Positions 1 through 7,169 of a stretch of 11,217 nucleotides of DNA are shown here, piece by piece. Numbering within the stretch: position 1 is the stretch's first letter; every line of letters starts with the position of its first letter. Below the pieces are notes generated by a model. It made no database searches, was not told where the DNA came from, and saw only the letters and a program-made list of their open reading frames with translations. Origin of the DNA: Dunaliella salina (Eukaryota > Chlorophyta > Chlorophyceae > Chlamydomonadales > Dunaliellaceae); assembly GCA_002284615.2 (NCBI GenBank), contig MU069609.1, positions 119,711 through 130,927 on the forward strand, read 5' to 3'. Made by a program: the position numbers and the translations under genes.

Positions 1-62
<62 letters not shown>
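1..62. repeat. (AT)31 dinucleotide microsatellite
   Basis: Thirty-one uninterrupted AT units run from the first base of the window. The true array may be longer because the window begins inside it. Confidence 0.98.
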
Positions 63-66
<4 letters not shown>

Positions 67-215
67 AACCCAGGGCATTCCAAACGCCATGGAGTGTGAA
101 GCCACGGTGTTGTAGTATGCAAATGTGCATCCACAATCGAGGCATACATAAACCTCCTGAAAACTTACCGTAATAATATAGGATCTTCTCCTCTTAAATA
201 TTTTTGACTATGCAG

Positions 216-348
216 GCTTTGTAGTGACACCAGTTGCCCACATTATGGAAAGCGCAAAGAATGTCTCTTTTCCCAGGGTAAAGGCTATGCTGAACACAAC
301 CAGCGTGCATTGAGGAAAGACCCATCAATCAGTGCTGGCACTAACAAA
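216..348 (+). CDS. candidate internal exon, Cys/Lys-rich peptide, gene unknown
   Basis: A pyrimidine-rich tract at 183-205 leads to a TATGCAG acceptor ending at 215. A GTGAGT donor follows at 349. Between them, one frame (one leading base, then 44 codons) is open. The peptide begins LCSDTSCPHYGKRKEC and ends ISAGTNK. The three cysteines and basic residues suggest a small folded or nucleic-acid-binding segment, but I do not recognise a family. A second, weaker exon-like stretch lies at 740-821 (acceptor TATGTAG, donor CAAG|GTATGA, peptide ending SIVPPPPQ) and would join in phase 0. Linking the two is inference. The splice borders and open frame are visible; expression and gene identity are not. 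It could also be a chance open frame between fortuitous splice-like sites. Confidence 0.3.
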
Positions 349-838
349 GTGAGTTTCACTCCAACGGAGGCTAGCTCAGAGCAGCTCAGCTAATGTGGGC
401 CTGGATCCGTCGACCATCCGTCCAGCTGCGCTTCGCTTTCCTGCACGCAGTCCGCCCTTGGGCCCACCCACCCCTCCCGAACCCTCATTGCTTGGGTTAC
501 TAAATAAATGGCATGTTTGGTTGGTGCTGTTGATTTTTGTGACCGTCTTAGCAGCATGATAGTGGAATTTGGTTGCATTTTGTGGGCTCTGTCTTTTGTT
601 AGGCTAGAGGGGTTCAACTATGTATGGATTGTCAATAGTCCCAGAAACTCTAATTGGTATGGTGTTAAACGTGACTCTTTGCACAAGTAAACAATTGATG
701 CTAGGCAAATTCCTGAAGAGAGAAAGGAAAACTATGTAGGCAGAGAAACTCTCCCTACATCAATTAAGGAAAAGAAGACACATTGGCTCAAAAAAGAGCA
801 TTGTGCCCCCTCCACCACAAGGTATGAAAAAGAGAATG
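349..838. other. intergenic or intronic stretch, nothing firm
   Basis: No recognisable gene. A GC-richer patch lies at about 390-480. Pyrimidine-rich acceptor-like sites end at 554 and 602, but neither continues the 216-348 frame convincingly. The 740-821 segment is open and exon-like. The 3' limit of the LINE that begins at 839 is not visible: no poly(A) or clear target duplication was found. Confidence 0.4.
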
Positions 839-1433
839 CTAATGTGGATCTGGAGGGTTACTGGAAGCACCTGGCTCTAGAAACTGGCTGTGGGAAGTAT
901 TCTTGTTTTCAATAGCGCGGCGTGTGATGACTAGTTTGTGGGCATATTGAACAGAATGGGCATGAAGTTGTTGAGCAAGCTTCGTGGCACGCTGGTGATC
1001 CAATCTTAGTTGTTTGAATTGCTTCAGGGTATGCTCAGAGTAAATAGTTCCACCTACACCCAGGAGAATAGGGTGAATTGTAACAGCTTTAGCGTTATTA
1101 AATTTACAAAGGTCGACCTCTGCATGCTGCTGCTTTGCCGCGTTCAACTGATGCTCTGGCCTTGTGTCTTCACAGAACTTGATTTCTATTAGGTGCACAT
1201 GACGTTCATTCGCATATAGTTCATGGGGTTGTCTCATGCGGCTAGTTCTGTTGGTCCTTCGTGAGGAGCTGTGCAAAGCGTGATGGGAATGGGTAGGAGA
1301 AACATGGTTAGACGTTTGTTTGGCATTGAAAGGGGTGATCAAAACAGCATCTGGTCGACTGGAGTTGAGTCTTTTCCTCTCTGGAAGGTTGCGAGGGAAG
1401 AAGTAGGCAGGTAAAGTTCTGTTTGGAGTTGGA
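839..1433 (-). pseudogene. LINE restriction-like endonuclease core, C-terminal end
   Basis: The frame contains SSRPDAVLITPF (the PD at 1354-1349) and then HVHLIEIKFCEDTRP (EIK at 1186-1178), followed by a helical, Gln/His-rich tail ending NPPDPH at the stop. PD...E-x-K is the metal-binding nuclease signature, and all three key residues are present. There are 54 residues between D and E, which is long for this fold, and the insert is Ser/His/Arg-rich. The domain nicks the target DNA to prime reverse transcription in intact elements. Here it is a relic because the reading frame upstream is broken. Confidence 0.72.
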
Positions 1434-1770
1434 GGTTGTGTTGTGCAAGCTTAAAGTCGCTCCCTATGTCTATGTATACTAGGCCTGCCCATACGGGGCA
1501 TTTGCTAAGGACTTCTGTAATCGTTCTGCCTGAAATGTTATGGCGTTCAGTTTTCATGTTGGAGATGATATGGTTTTGGCAGCCCGAGAGCATGTGTAGT
1601 GCGCTGTCCAAATGATGGCAGCCTGGGAGGGGGCAAGATGGATCAGTTGACCTTTTAAAACGTACTGCATGTTTTTGGTTGTAGAGGGTGCCTGTGCGGT
1701 ACTTCAGGATGGTATGCTTCATGGATACAGAAAAATTGGGAATATTTCTGAAGGCATTGCTGATTTCCTA
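1339..1770 (-). pseudogene. LINE segment with CCHC knuckle and RHN motif
   Basis: After the in-frame TAG, the frame is open from about 1767 to 1339. It carries C-x4-C-x7-H-x4-C (CPLPGCHHLDSALHMLSGC, 1635-1579) and then ERHNI (RHN at 1545-1537). In R2-type elements the knuckle lies just before the nuclease, and RHN is one of the nuclease's conserved motifs. Near 1430-1445 the true coding frame shifts: the continuation 'PNRTLPAYFFPRNLP' is read in the frame of the downstream segment, so the last part of this open frame (down to 1339) is out of frame. Confidence 0.75.
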
Positions 1771-1897
1771 ATCTACTTGCGGTAATAAGTTTTGATAGTA
1801 AGAGTAGTAGCCTGTTTCGGCATTGACATATCCAAGCTTGTGTTTAGAATGCATATGGGATTTGAGGGCATCTTGAAGATTTGGGTAAATAGTCTAC

Positions 1898-2125
1898 CTA
1901 GGTATTTAGCTTGTGGGCTTTGAGCTTGTGGGCGGGTGGTAGACCCGCAGACGTGCCTGCAGCATGCACTCTTACTTCCTTGGCTAACCTGAAAATGTTT
2001 GTAAATAAATTTCCACCAGGACCTGCACCAGGAATCTCGGTGTCTGCCACGCACTTCTGGGCTTGCTTTGTCTGGTGTATTGCAATAGCATCTGCACATT
2101 CATTTCCAGCGATGCCAGCATGGGA
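1898..2125 (-). pseudogene. C-terminal end of LINE RNase H domain
   Basis: The frame starts SHAGIAGNECADAIA, matching the last RNase H block (H-x-G-I-x-G-N-E-x-A-D), with the conserved His and the final catalytic Asp retained. The rest of the domain is missing upstream, so the fragment cannot be active alone. The frame runs into a stop at 1898. The homologous continuation, beginning 'PNLQDALKSHMHSKHK', sits in another frame downstream, so a frameshift occurred near 1900. It belongs to the same LINE remnant as the knuckle and nuclease downstream. Confidence 0.75.
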
Positions 2126-2179
2126 AAGAGAAAAGAGAAAAGCTACGCAAGCGGGACCGGCCCCCAAGCATCACAGATG

Positions 2180-2508
2180 AAACAATGAAGGTGCAAACAT
2201 CGTGTTGAACCCCCAAGGGACCGCCCCTCGCGACTTGATCCTGGGATCACCTCCGTCACCGGGGGCTCCCAGGAAAGGCACTACTCTTGGACCGTGCAGT
2301 ATCCTCGATCCCCAGTTTTTCGGGGACCCCAGGACGAGGTGTAAAGCAGCATGGGACTTCTGGAAACGAGGTTTACAAGGGAACATAACCTTCAGCCAGG
2401 AAGTTTGGCTGCTCGGTGTGGTGAAAGAAATCCACAAGCTCAGAGAAGAAGCGGTAAGTCTGAGTATCTTGGTTTTGAAAGAAACGAGCTACATCCAAAG
2501 AGCAAGCA
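2180..2508. other. spacer between the two LINE remnants
   Basis: GC-rich in its left half, with a run of short complementary G and C blocks at 2226-2335. No coding frame here resembles a known protein, and no TSD or poly(A) marks either LINE edge. Some of this may be LINE 3' untranslated sequence or an unrecognised repeat. Confidence 0.3.
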
Positions 2509-3321
2509 TCAGAATAAAAAGAAAGATCCCGTATCATTTGACACTACTCTGTGAGCAGGAAAGGCAGTGAAAATATGTGCATACTTTCTTCTAAGGCAAC
2601 ACAGGAAGTTGCAAGGACAAAGAAAGATGACGTGCTTTTCATCCTGCCATTGTTCTGAAACACATAAATCACATTGCGGTGCATGTCCATGCCAATGAGA
2701 AGTTTCAACTCGGAGTTTATGGGCGTGCAATCGGAAGCAAGCAATGTTCCTCTGCATATGCCTACCCAAATCTAAATGCAGATACCTAGGAGTAAAAAGA
2801 GGTTTACCAAGAGCAGAATTATGCCGGAAGGGAAGCGCTACCCAGTTATGGTACTTGGCTAACTTGTTTAAATGAGCACCATGTTCAGCATGATCCTCAG
2901 TTGGCAACACGCTCCTATGCCTATTCCGTAAATCAACCACAAAATCATTCATCCTAATGGGTTGGCCTGAATACACGCAATGTGTGAAGTAGTTGCACCT
3001 ATCCAATCCTTGAAAAGCAGATATAAACTCTGATGTCCAGCACTTTTTAGAGTTACTACTCATGTCAATATCCGCTCCAAGCACCCTGCGTAAAGTCGTG
3101 CTGTTGCAGGCAAGTGAGGCATTATAAAATCTGACAGCAGCTCGAAACCAATAGAATTGTAATGGTTCAAACCCACATTCACGCAACACAGACCAATTTG
3201 GTGTAGTCTTTTTCACCCTGAGAATTCGCTTCAGTAAACACAGGTGCTCAGTCTGCAACGGGCAGCATGGGACTTCACCTTTCAAATTCGAATTTTGGTA
3301 TGGAAGTCTAGTGAAACCATT
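2509..3321 (-). mobile_element. decayed LINE ORF2 C-terminus with CCHC knuckle (L1-like, second family)
   Basis: The minus frame is open for over 250 codons, entered from GFTRLPYQNSN at about 3319, with no Met at its start. The block TTPNWSVLRECGFEPLQFYW resembles the thumb region after the reverse transcriptase of plant and algal LINEs. A C-x2-C-x9-H-x4-C knuckle (CDLC...H...C, 2673-2617) follows, then LRRKYAHIF near the end. This layout is typical of a LINE C-terminus without an RNase H or nuclease tail, so it is not the same family as the element to the left. The RT catalytic part is missing and an in-frame TAA lies upstream of about 3324. Exact clade uncertain. Confidence 0.7.
2617..2673 (-). 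other. CCHC zinc-knuckle motif of the second LINE
   Basis: Codons for C-D-L-C, nine residues, H, four residues, C. All four presumptive zinc ligands are intact despite the element being a fragment. Confidence 0.65.
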
Positions 3322-3426
3322 TTAAAGACGTCTCCTTGGATATGCCTCATAGTTGTATGTCTTACAGCTGCATGCTCCTGCCAGCACTGGCTTTGTGGTT
3401 CTAGAGTGATTTGAGTGTAGGCCAAA

Positions 3427-3555
3427 ATGTACTTCGTGGTGTTCCAGCATGACCCCCTGAAGTGGATGCAATTTGGGCAGTTTGAACAAGCTAAGGCACA
3501 GGCAAAGCGCATCGCAAAGCGGAAGCAAGCACAGCATAATTTATGGCAGATTCAT
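3427..3555 (+). CDS. candidate first exon, basic helical peptide, gene unknown
   Basis: ATG at 3427 sits in the context GCCAAAATG, with an in-frame TAG nine bases earlier (3418-3420), so it is the first possible Met of this frame. The frame runs 43 codons to a GTGAGT donor at 3556. The peptide starts MYFVVFQHDPLKWMQFGQFE and continues into a Lys/Ala/Gln-rich helix. No family is recognised. The same frame stays open well past the donor (to 3921), and the opposite strand is also fairly open here, which weakens the case. If real, the nested hAT element to the right would lie in a downstream intron. Confidence 0.22.
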
Positions 3556-3938
3556 GTGAGTTCATTTTTTAAAATTCCTCCCAGACACTTGTTTACTTAT
3601 GAACCTTGCAATTGGTTGAAAATGTTCCACAAGCAACCAATCAGCCAGAGATTCGGGCTGATGGTCAATAAACTTGTACACCCAATCTCCATGGAGCTTC
3701 GCTTTACCTACACTACATGTGTCTGGCACTTCCAGCCAAGAATGTCTATGTCACCTGTTCTACATGCATCGCACTCAATTACTATCATCTGGACCGACCC
3801 ATGGACATTGTTTGGCTTTTTCAGACTAATGATCTGTTGTCGTACAATCTGGCTGAAGGTCCCCTCATGTAAATCTAAATCTGGGATGTTGAAGCAAGCC
3901 AGTGTCTTTGATTTAAAGTAAGGTAGATTTAAGTTTGT
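3556..3938. other. unassigned stretch, open on the minus strand
   Basis: On the minus strand, about 3905-3710 reads as an open frame of roughly 65 codons. It includes NIPDLDLHEGTFSQIVRQQI and a Cys-containing segment ending GWKCQTHVV before a TAG. It looks more protein-like than chance but matches nothing I know. An old transposon fragment or a terminal exon are both possible. Confidence 0.2.
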
Positions 3939-3946
3939 GTGTGCAT
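3939..3946. repeat. left 8-bp target-site duplication of hAT-type element
   Basis: GTGTGCAT abuts the left terminal repeat. It matches the right copy GTCTGCAT (4594-4601) at 7 of 8 positions. Both fit the nTnnnnAn preference described for hAT insertions. Confidence 0.8.
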
Positions 3947-3963
3947 CAGGGTTGCCTAGTTCG
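3947..3963 (+). repeat. left terminal inverted repeat, 17 bp
   Basis: CAGGGTTGCCTAGTTCG, perfectly inverted at 4577-4593. Confidence 0.92.
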
Positions 3964-4139
3964 AGAACTTTGAACTGTTCGAGAACTCGAACTTTTTCAA
4001 ACTGTTCGAGAACTATAAATTGCCAGTTCGAAGAACTTTATGCATTATGTCTAAAAAGGGGTGTGAGAACCCCCAACACCACCCCCACCCGGTCCACTGG
4101 GGACCCTTCCCTTTGCCCATTATGACTTTTATGCAGCCT

Positions 4140-4168
4140 GGGTGGAAAGGGGGGAACAGGGGAGGGGG
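4140..4168 (+). other. G-quadruplex-type motif inside the hAT element
   Basis: Four G tracts (3, 6, 4 and 5 G) are separated by loops of 6, 4 and 1 nt, which meets the usual G3+N1-7 rule. It belongs to the body of the DNA element, left of the SINE. Confidence 0.5.
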
Positions 4169-4180
4169 AAGGTGGAAACA

Positions 4181-4200
4181 CTCGTGGAAAGGCAGAGCCC
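4181..4200. repeat. SINE target-site duplication, copy 1
   Basis: CTCGTGGAAAGGCAGAGCCC matches 4463-4482 at 19 of 20 positions and borders the SINE at its 3' end (minus-strand sense). Confidence 0.82.
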
Positions 4201-4209
4201 GGGATGTAG

Positions 4210-4233
4210 TACAAGGCTATCGAAAGCCTTGTA
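4210..4233 (-). other. terminal hairpin of the SINE
   Basis: A perfect 9-bp inverted repeat, TACAAGGCT / AGCCTTGTA, with a 6-nt loop, placed nine bases from the SINE 3' end. Stem-loops in this position are used by some LINE reverse transcriptases to recognise template RNA. That role is inferred here. Confidence 0.5.
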
Positions 4234-4390
4234 TGACTGTTACATTCCTCCCCACCCTCATTAGCTCACGTCCTCGCGAGCTGTACACAACACTACCACC
4301 CGAAGGTTTTACATGTAAATCTCCAAACGTGGCCAGTGAGCAATTAACGTTTGGGGAGAACTTCCACTTTTTCCACAGTGTACTTCCCCA

Positions 4391-4399
4391 GGATCGAAC
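4391..4399 (-). promoter_or_regulatory. RNA polymerase III B box of the SINE
   Basis: GTTCGATCC fits the GWTCRANNC consensus. The A-box-like sequence starts at 4455, 56 bases upstream, somewhat farther than in a normal tRNA gene. Confidence 0.72.
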
Positions 4400-4462
4400 C
4401 AGGGACCTCATGATTACGAAATCATGGGTGGCCCTTGATAGGCTTCACTTACCAATGTAACC

Positions 4463-4482
4463 CTCGTGAAAAGGCAGAGCCC
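4463..4482. repeat. SINE target-site duplication, copy 2
   Basis: CTCGTGAAAAGGCAGAGCCC, one mismatch to 4181-4200, directly abutting the SINE 5' end. Confidence 0.82.
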
Positions 4483-4576
4483 CCAGCTTTCTCGCATGCA
4501 GGCAAACGCTCGTTCGAACAATCCGACGAACTACGAACTTTGTCGAATTATTCGCGAACTTCATTTGTCAAACCCC

Positions 4577-4593
4577 CGAACTAGGCAACCCTG
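4577..4593 (-). repeat. right terminal inverted repeat, 17 bp
   Basis: CGAACTAGGCAACCCTG, the exact reverse complement of 3947-3963. Confidence 0.92.
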
Positions 4594-4601
4594 GTCTGCA
4601 T
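4594..4601. repeat. right 8-bp target-site duplication of hAT-type element
   Basis: GTCTGCAT, 7/8 identical to 3939-3946. Confidence 0.8.
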
Positions 4602-5340
4602 GCTTGAGATGCTGTGCCTGACTTTTGAGCATTGCTTTCTTTTTCATTTTAATTGGTCTGGTTACAGACTTTTAAGTCTCCGCTCAGTAGGTGGAGAAAG
4701 CGATGTCACCTTATCCACACAGTATCGTGCTAGGTGTCCAAGCTATTTCCCCAGCGTGTGATCCGCAGTGCTGTGCTGGAACTGATGTTCAGGGTGAACA
4801 GCATGTCAATTTCAGGCGTACACATCCTTTGGTCTGCTCTCTCCTGAAGAAGTGTGCATCTCAGTGCTGTAGCCCCCCCCCCCTTGATTGCACCATTCTT
4901 CCTAGGTGGCTCTTTCCTTGCCTGCCATTCTCCATGGACAGTCTCGTCACATGCATTCCTCATGAAACCATTTGAGTTGTTGTAGTGGATAACTTATGTC
5001 CTTAATGGAACTTCATGATCTTCCACACCGTAATGGGCATGATTCGGCCTTCATTCTGTAATGAAATCGTTTCAAAAAAAAGACAACAGGATTAAGTCGA
5101 TTGAGTGTGAAACAAATGTGGCCATGCATCAACCGAAACAATTATTATGTCCGAGAACAACCTGTTCTTGGAATGAAATATGAATTGGTCACAATGGTTT
5201 GCGTCAAGGTCAGGTTCATGAGTATGTACATGGCTTGATTTGTGGTTTCAAAAGAAGACGGCAGAGCAAACTCTTACCACATTTTGTCTTCAGAACAATT
5301 ATGGTCTCTTTGCATTGTGTAAATGCAATCATGGATATGG
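4602..5340. other. stretch with several exon-like pieces, unassembled
   Basis: Strong acceptor-like sites on the plus strand end at 4669 (long T-rich tract then GTTACAG), 4754 (TTTCCCCAG) and 4905 (TTCTTCCTAG). After the second, the frame RVIRSAVLELMFR is protein-like and meets a GTGAAC donor-like site. A C11 run lies at 4873-4883. These may be exons of the gene ending at 5513, but I could not find one consistent phase path. Confidence 0.25.
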
Positions 5341-5352
5341 CTCAATTTTGGG

Positions 5353-5513
5353 GCCCATGCTGCAGTTGCTGTCTGTCTGCCAAGAGTATCACACGAATCC
5401 ATCTACTTGCCATCATCGCTGCTACGGCGCTCCTGCTGGTGGTCCTGATTCTTGGGAGTACCTACGAATACAGGGTGGCAGAGGATAAAATATCTCCTGA
5501 CGTCCAACATTGA
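5353..5513 (+). CDS. candidate terminal exon with one transmembrane segment
   Basis: The frame ending in TGA at 5511-5513 encodes a Cys cluster (CCSCCLS), then KSITRIH, then an uninterrupted hydrophobic stretch LLAIIAATALLLVVLILG, then a short polar tail ending SPDVQH. The stretch is long enough to span a membrane, and cysteines just before it would be natural palmitoylation sites. Codons here are richer in C/G at third positions than the surroundings. The frame is open back to 5199, but the exon probably starts nearer, and the left edge given here is approximate. A TGTAA motif, the usual green-algal poly(A) signal, lies at about 5845, some 330 bases downstream. The protein family is unknown, and the neighbouring frame is also open. 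Confidence 0.28.
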
Positions 5514-6762
5514 ACGGGAATGTTGTTGTTGATGTTCTGAAGTAGAATGAAGCAGTGATGCACAGCACTGATTTCCCTCACACCATACCCACTTGCTTGT
5601 ACCTTAGCTGCTGAGCATGTTCTCACACAAGAACGACCTGCCTGAGATTAGCCCCAGAGGTTTACTCACGCAAGACCTTCACAATTGAGCACAACCCCAC
5701 TTTCACGCCCTCAGTATGCCTTGTGTGTGCTTTGCAGTTGCCGGAAGGTGTCCGTGCATGCGCCTAATACATGTGCCATGTGGCATGCATGTAGCATAAG
5801 TTATGGAATTCTCGCGAAGTGCAGGTCCTCCACCAATAATACTTGTAAAAAAAGAACACCCGGGCTCCTCTTTCTCCCCACACAGCTTGTTTTTTGTGAT
5901 TTGTAGTCAGGCTGGGCAAGCATGTTTGAGATAATGCAACCCTGCATACTCAGTTTGAGCCAGGGGGGGCCCAAGGTGGGGGACAAGGGATCAAAGGCCT
6001 GCCAGAATGGGGTCCTCGGGAAGCCCTCCCCCGGCTTACCTGACCTACAGCCATGGTTCAGCATTTCATCAGGAGCATATCCGGGGGAGTCCGGGGGGCT
6101 GGGGCGGGGGTCCAGAATTTCACCCAATTTTGGCAGGGAAATGGCGAGAAAGCAAGGCTTTACAACGCGTCAATGGATTGGAGGGACGTCTCGACCAGCC
6201 ATTCTAATAAATTAATTTGTTGGAATGCCATCGATGAGACGTCCTGGAATGGAGCAGGCAATTCAAACGGCATGACAGCTGGGGCCGACCAGGTCACTCG
6301 GACCACCAAGTGAGGTCCCATCGAGCAGGTCTTCATTTTTGGAGGAGAAAAGCAAGCTCATCCGGTCAGGGTGCTGAGTGGAGCACCAAGCCAAGATCCT
6401 TGGTTTAAGACAGCTCCCAGCCTTGACCAAGCCCCAGGGACTCGCACACCTACACTTGGGCCCCCAAACTTGGCAGGTCATACTTGAAGAACATACTTAA
6501 CAAGAATGCATACTCAGAATGTGGCCAGGTGCTGTGCATGCGTGCTTTCCAGTTTTGCACCACTTTTGCTTCGCAGACGCGCTCATGCTCTAAGTGCTTT
6601 GGGGCCAATTTTGACCCCCCCGATTTTCCACTTGGATGGACCAGGTTTGACATAAAAAGTACCTGGGAGCCAAGACAGGGGGCCAATTCGGGTCAAAACA
6701 TGCAAATTCGCAGGGAATGGCCAATTTTGCCTAAAATGCCTCAAAATATGCCCCTGGCTCAC
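5514..6762. other. non-coding stretch with G/C-run repeats
   Basis: Nothing recognisable as a gene. Around 5945-6130 there are several G runs ending GGGGGTCCAGAATTTCACCC, and around 6600-6760 C runs and AATTTTG/AATTCGGGTCA phrases. Similar phrases recur at 10.2 and 10.7 kb, suggesting loosely related dispersed repeats. TGTAA at about 5845 could end a plus-strand transcript. Confidence 0.3.
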
Positions 6763-6825
6763 CTGCAATACCTCATCCCCACTTTTTTTGATGCAGAAGT
6801 GCCAAAAGAGTCACCCCAGACTGTT
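6763..6825 (-). CDS. candidate minus-strand exon downstream of the SR gene stop
   Basis: On the minus strand a TTTTTTGTATGCAG acceptor ends at 6826 and a GTGAGC donor starts at 6762. The 63 bases between encode, in one phase, TVWGDSFGTSASKKVGMRYC plus a split codon. It lies about 345 bases beyond the SR gene stop codon on the same strand. It could be an exon of another gene, a spliced 3' untranslated part of the SR transcript, or chance. No family recognised. Confidence 0.22.
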
Positions 6826-7169
6826 CTGCATACAAAAAAGGCGGGAATCCGCCTGCTTCATCATCCCCCTCTATTTTTGCCTAGCATGCCCAGCCTGACT
6901 TGTAGGTTGTTGAGCACTGCTGCTCCATCACTGGACAGCAGTTCCCACCAAATGAGTGTGAGCCGTGAACCTGACTTGGCCTGCATTTGCTGCAATACCA
7001 TAGGCAAAAATCATGATGAGTTCAGCATGAAACGGCAATTCCGTAAAGGAGTTGTTCCAGATTGAAGAGTGACTTCTGTGTCTTCACCAGAAGGCGACTG
7101 CAATCGGTTGCTGGCCTGGTGGCTCATGCGGACCACTTGCATGCTGATGGGCTGAACCATCAGACAAGC

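Larger units (their letters stand above)
839..2140 (-). mobile_element. 5'-truncated, decayed LINE with RNase H tail and restriction-like endonuclease (RandI/Dualen-like)
   Basis: Read on the minus strand, the order is the end of an RNase H domain (from 2125), a linker, a CCHC knuckle, an RHN motif, and a PD...EIK nuclease core, ending at the stop at 839. CCHC-RHN-PD(D/E)xK is the known layout of the restriction-like endonuclease of R2-type LINEs. Its combination with RNase H is known from the algal RandI/Dualen clade. The frame is broken at least three times: a shift near 1900, an in-frame TAG just after 'NLLPQVD' (about 1770), and a shift near 1430-1445. The RT and any 5' endonuclease are absent, as expected for 5' truncation during target-primed insertion. 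The clade call rests on motif order and recalled family features, not on an alignment. Confidence 0.8.
4201..4462 (-). mobile_element. tRNA-derived SINE, 262 bp, inserted in the hAT element
   Basis: A 20-bp duplication (19/20) flanks it, long enough to indicate LINE-type target-primed insertion. On the minus strand the element opens GGTTACATTGGTAAGTGAAG at 4462. An imperfect A box starts at its position 8. A consensus B box, GTTCGATCC (GWTCRANNC), lies at 4399-4391. The T-arm folds as a 5-bp stem with a TTCGATC loop, and an anticodon-like stem-loop with TTTCGTAA lies at 4426-4409. The head resembles a threonine (CGU) tRNA but has an 8-nt anticodon loop and extra bases between the boxes, so it is not a working tRNA. 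The 3' end has no poly(A). Instead a 9-bp hairpin sits nine bases from the end, a plausible reverse transcriptase recognition element. Confidence 0.82.
3947..4593. mobile_element. non-autonomous hAT-type DNA transposon (MITE-like), 647 bp
   Basis: The element starts CAGGGTTGCCTAGTTCG (3947-3963) and ends with its exact reverse complement (4577-4593). An 8-bp near-perfect target duplication lies on each side. CAGGG ends and 8-bp duplications are hAT hallmarks. Both subterminal zones are packed with GTTCG/CGAAC motifs (GTTCGAGAAC-like on the left, CGAAC on the right), the kind of clustered sites hAT transposases bind. There is no transposase frame, so it must be mobilised in trans. Removing the nested SINE and one copy of its duplication leaves about 365 bp. 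The one TSD mismatch indicates some age. Confidence 0.85.

Noticed and set aside
1773..2099. Minus-strand 108-codon frame in the LINE
   Set aside because: It is out of frame with the recognisable LINE peptide on the same strand; the real frame reads SHMHSKHK and on to a TAG.
839..3321. Both LINE remnants as one element
   Set aside because: The right fragment already ends with its own C-terminal CCHC knuckle and tail, as in LINEs without RNase H, and the spacer shows no homologous coding; two families are more likely.
4380..4462. A tRNA gene on the minus strand
   Set aside because: T-arm and B box are good, but the anticodon loop has eight bases, the acceptor ends do not pair, and the segment is the head of a 262-bp insert with its own target duplication.
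4816..4872. FGLLSPEEV-like phrase recalling the N-terminus of RNA polymerase large subunits
   Set aside because: Only about ten residues fit, a stop follows directly, and no further polymerase blocks could be joined in phase.
5300..5490. Cys-containing CKCNHGYG frame resembling EGF or zinc-ribbon spacing
   Set aside because: Cysteine spacing does not complete either motif, and the overlapping frame with a membrane segment looks more natural.
6484..7065. Longest plus-strand open frame (193 codons)
   Set aside because: No domain, irregular composition, and it runs through homopolymer and repeat-like sequence; it looks like a chance frame.
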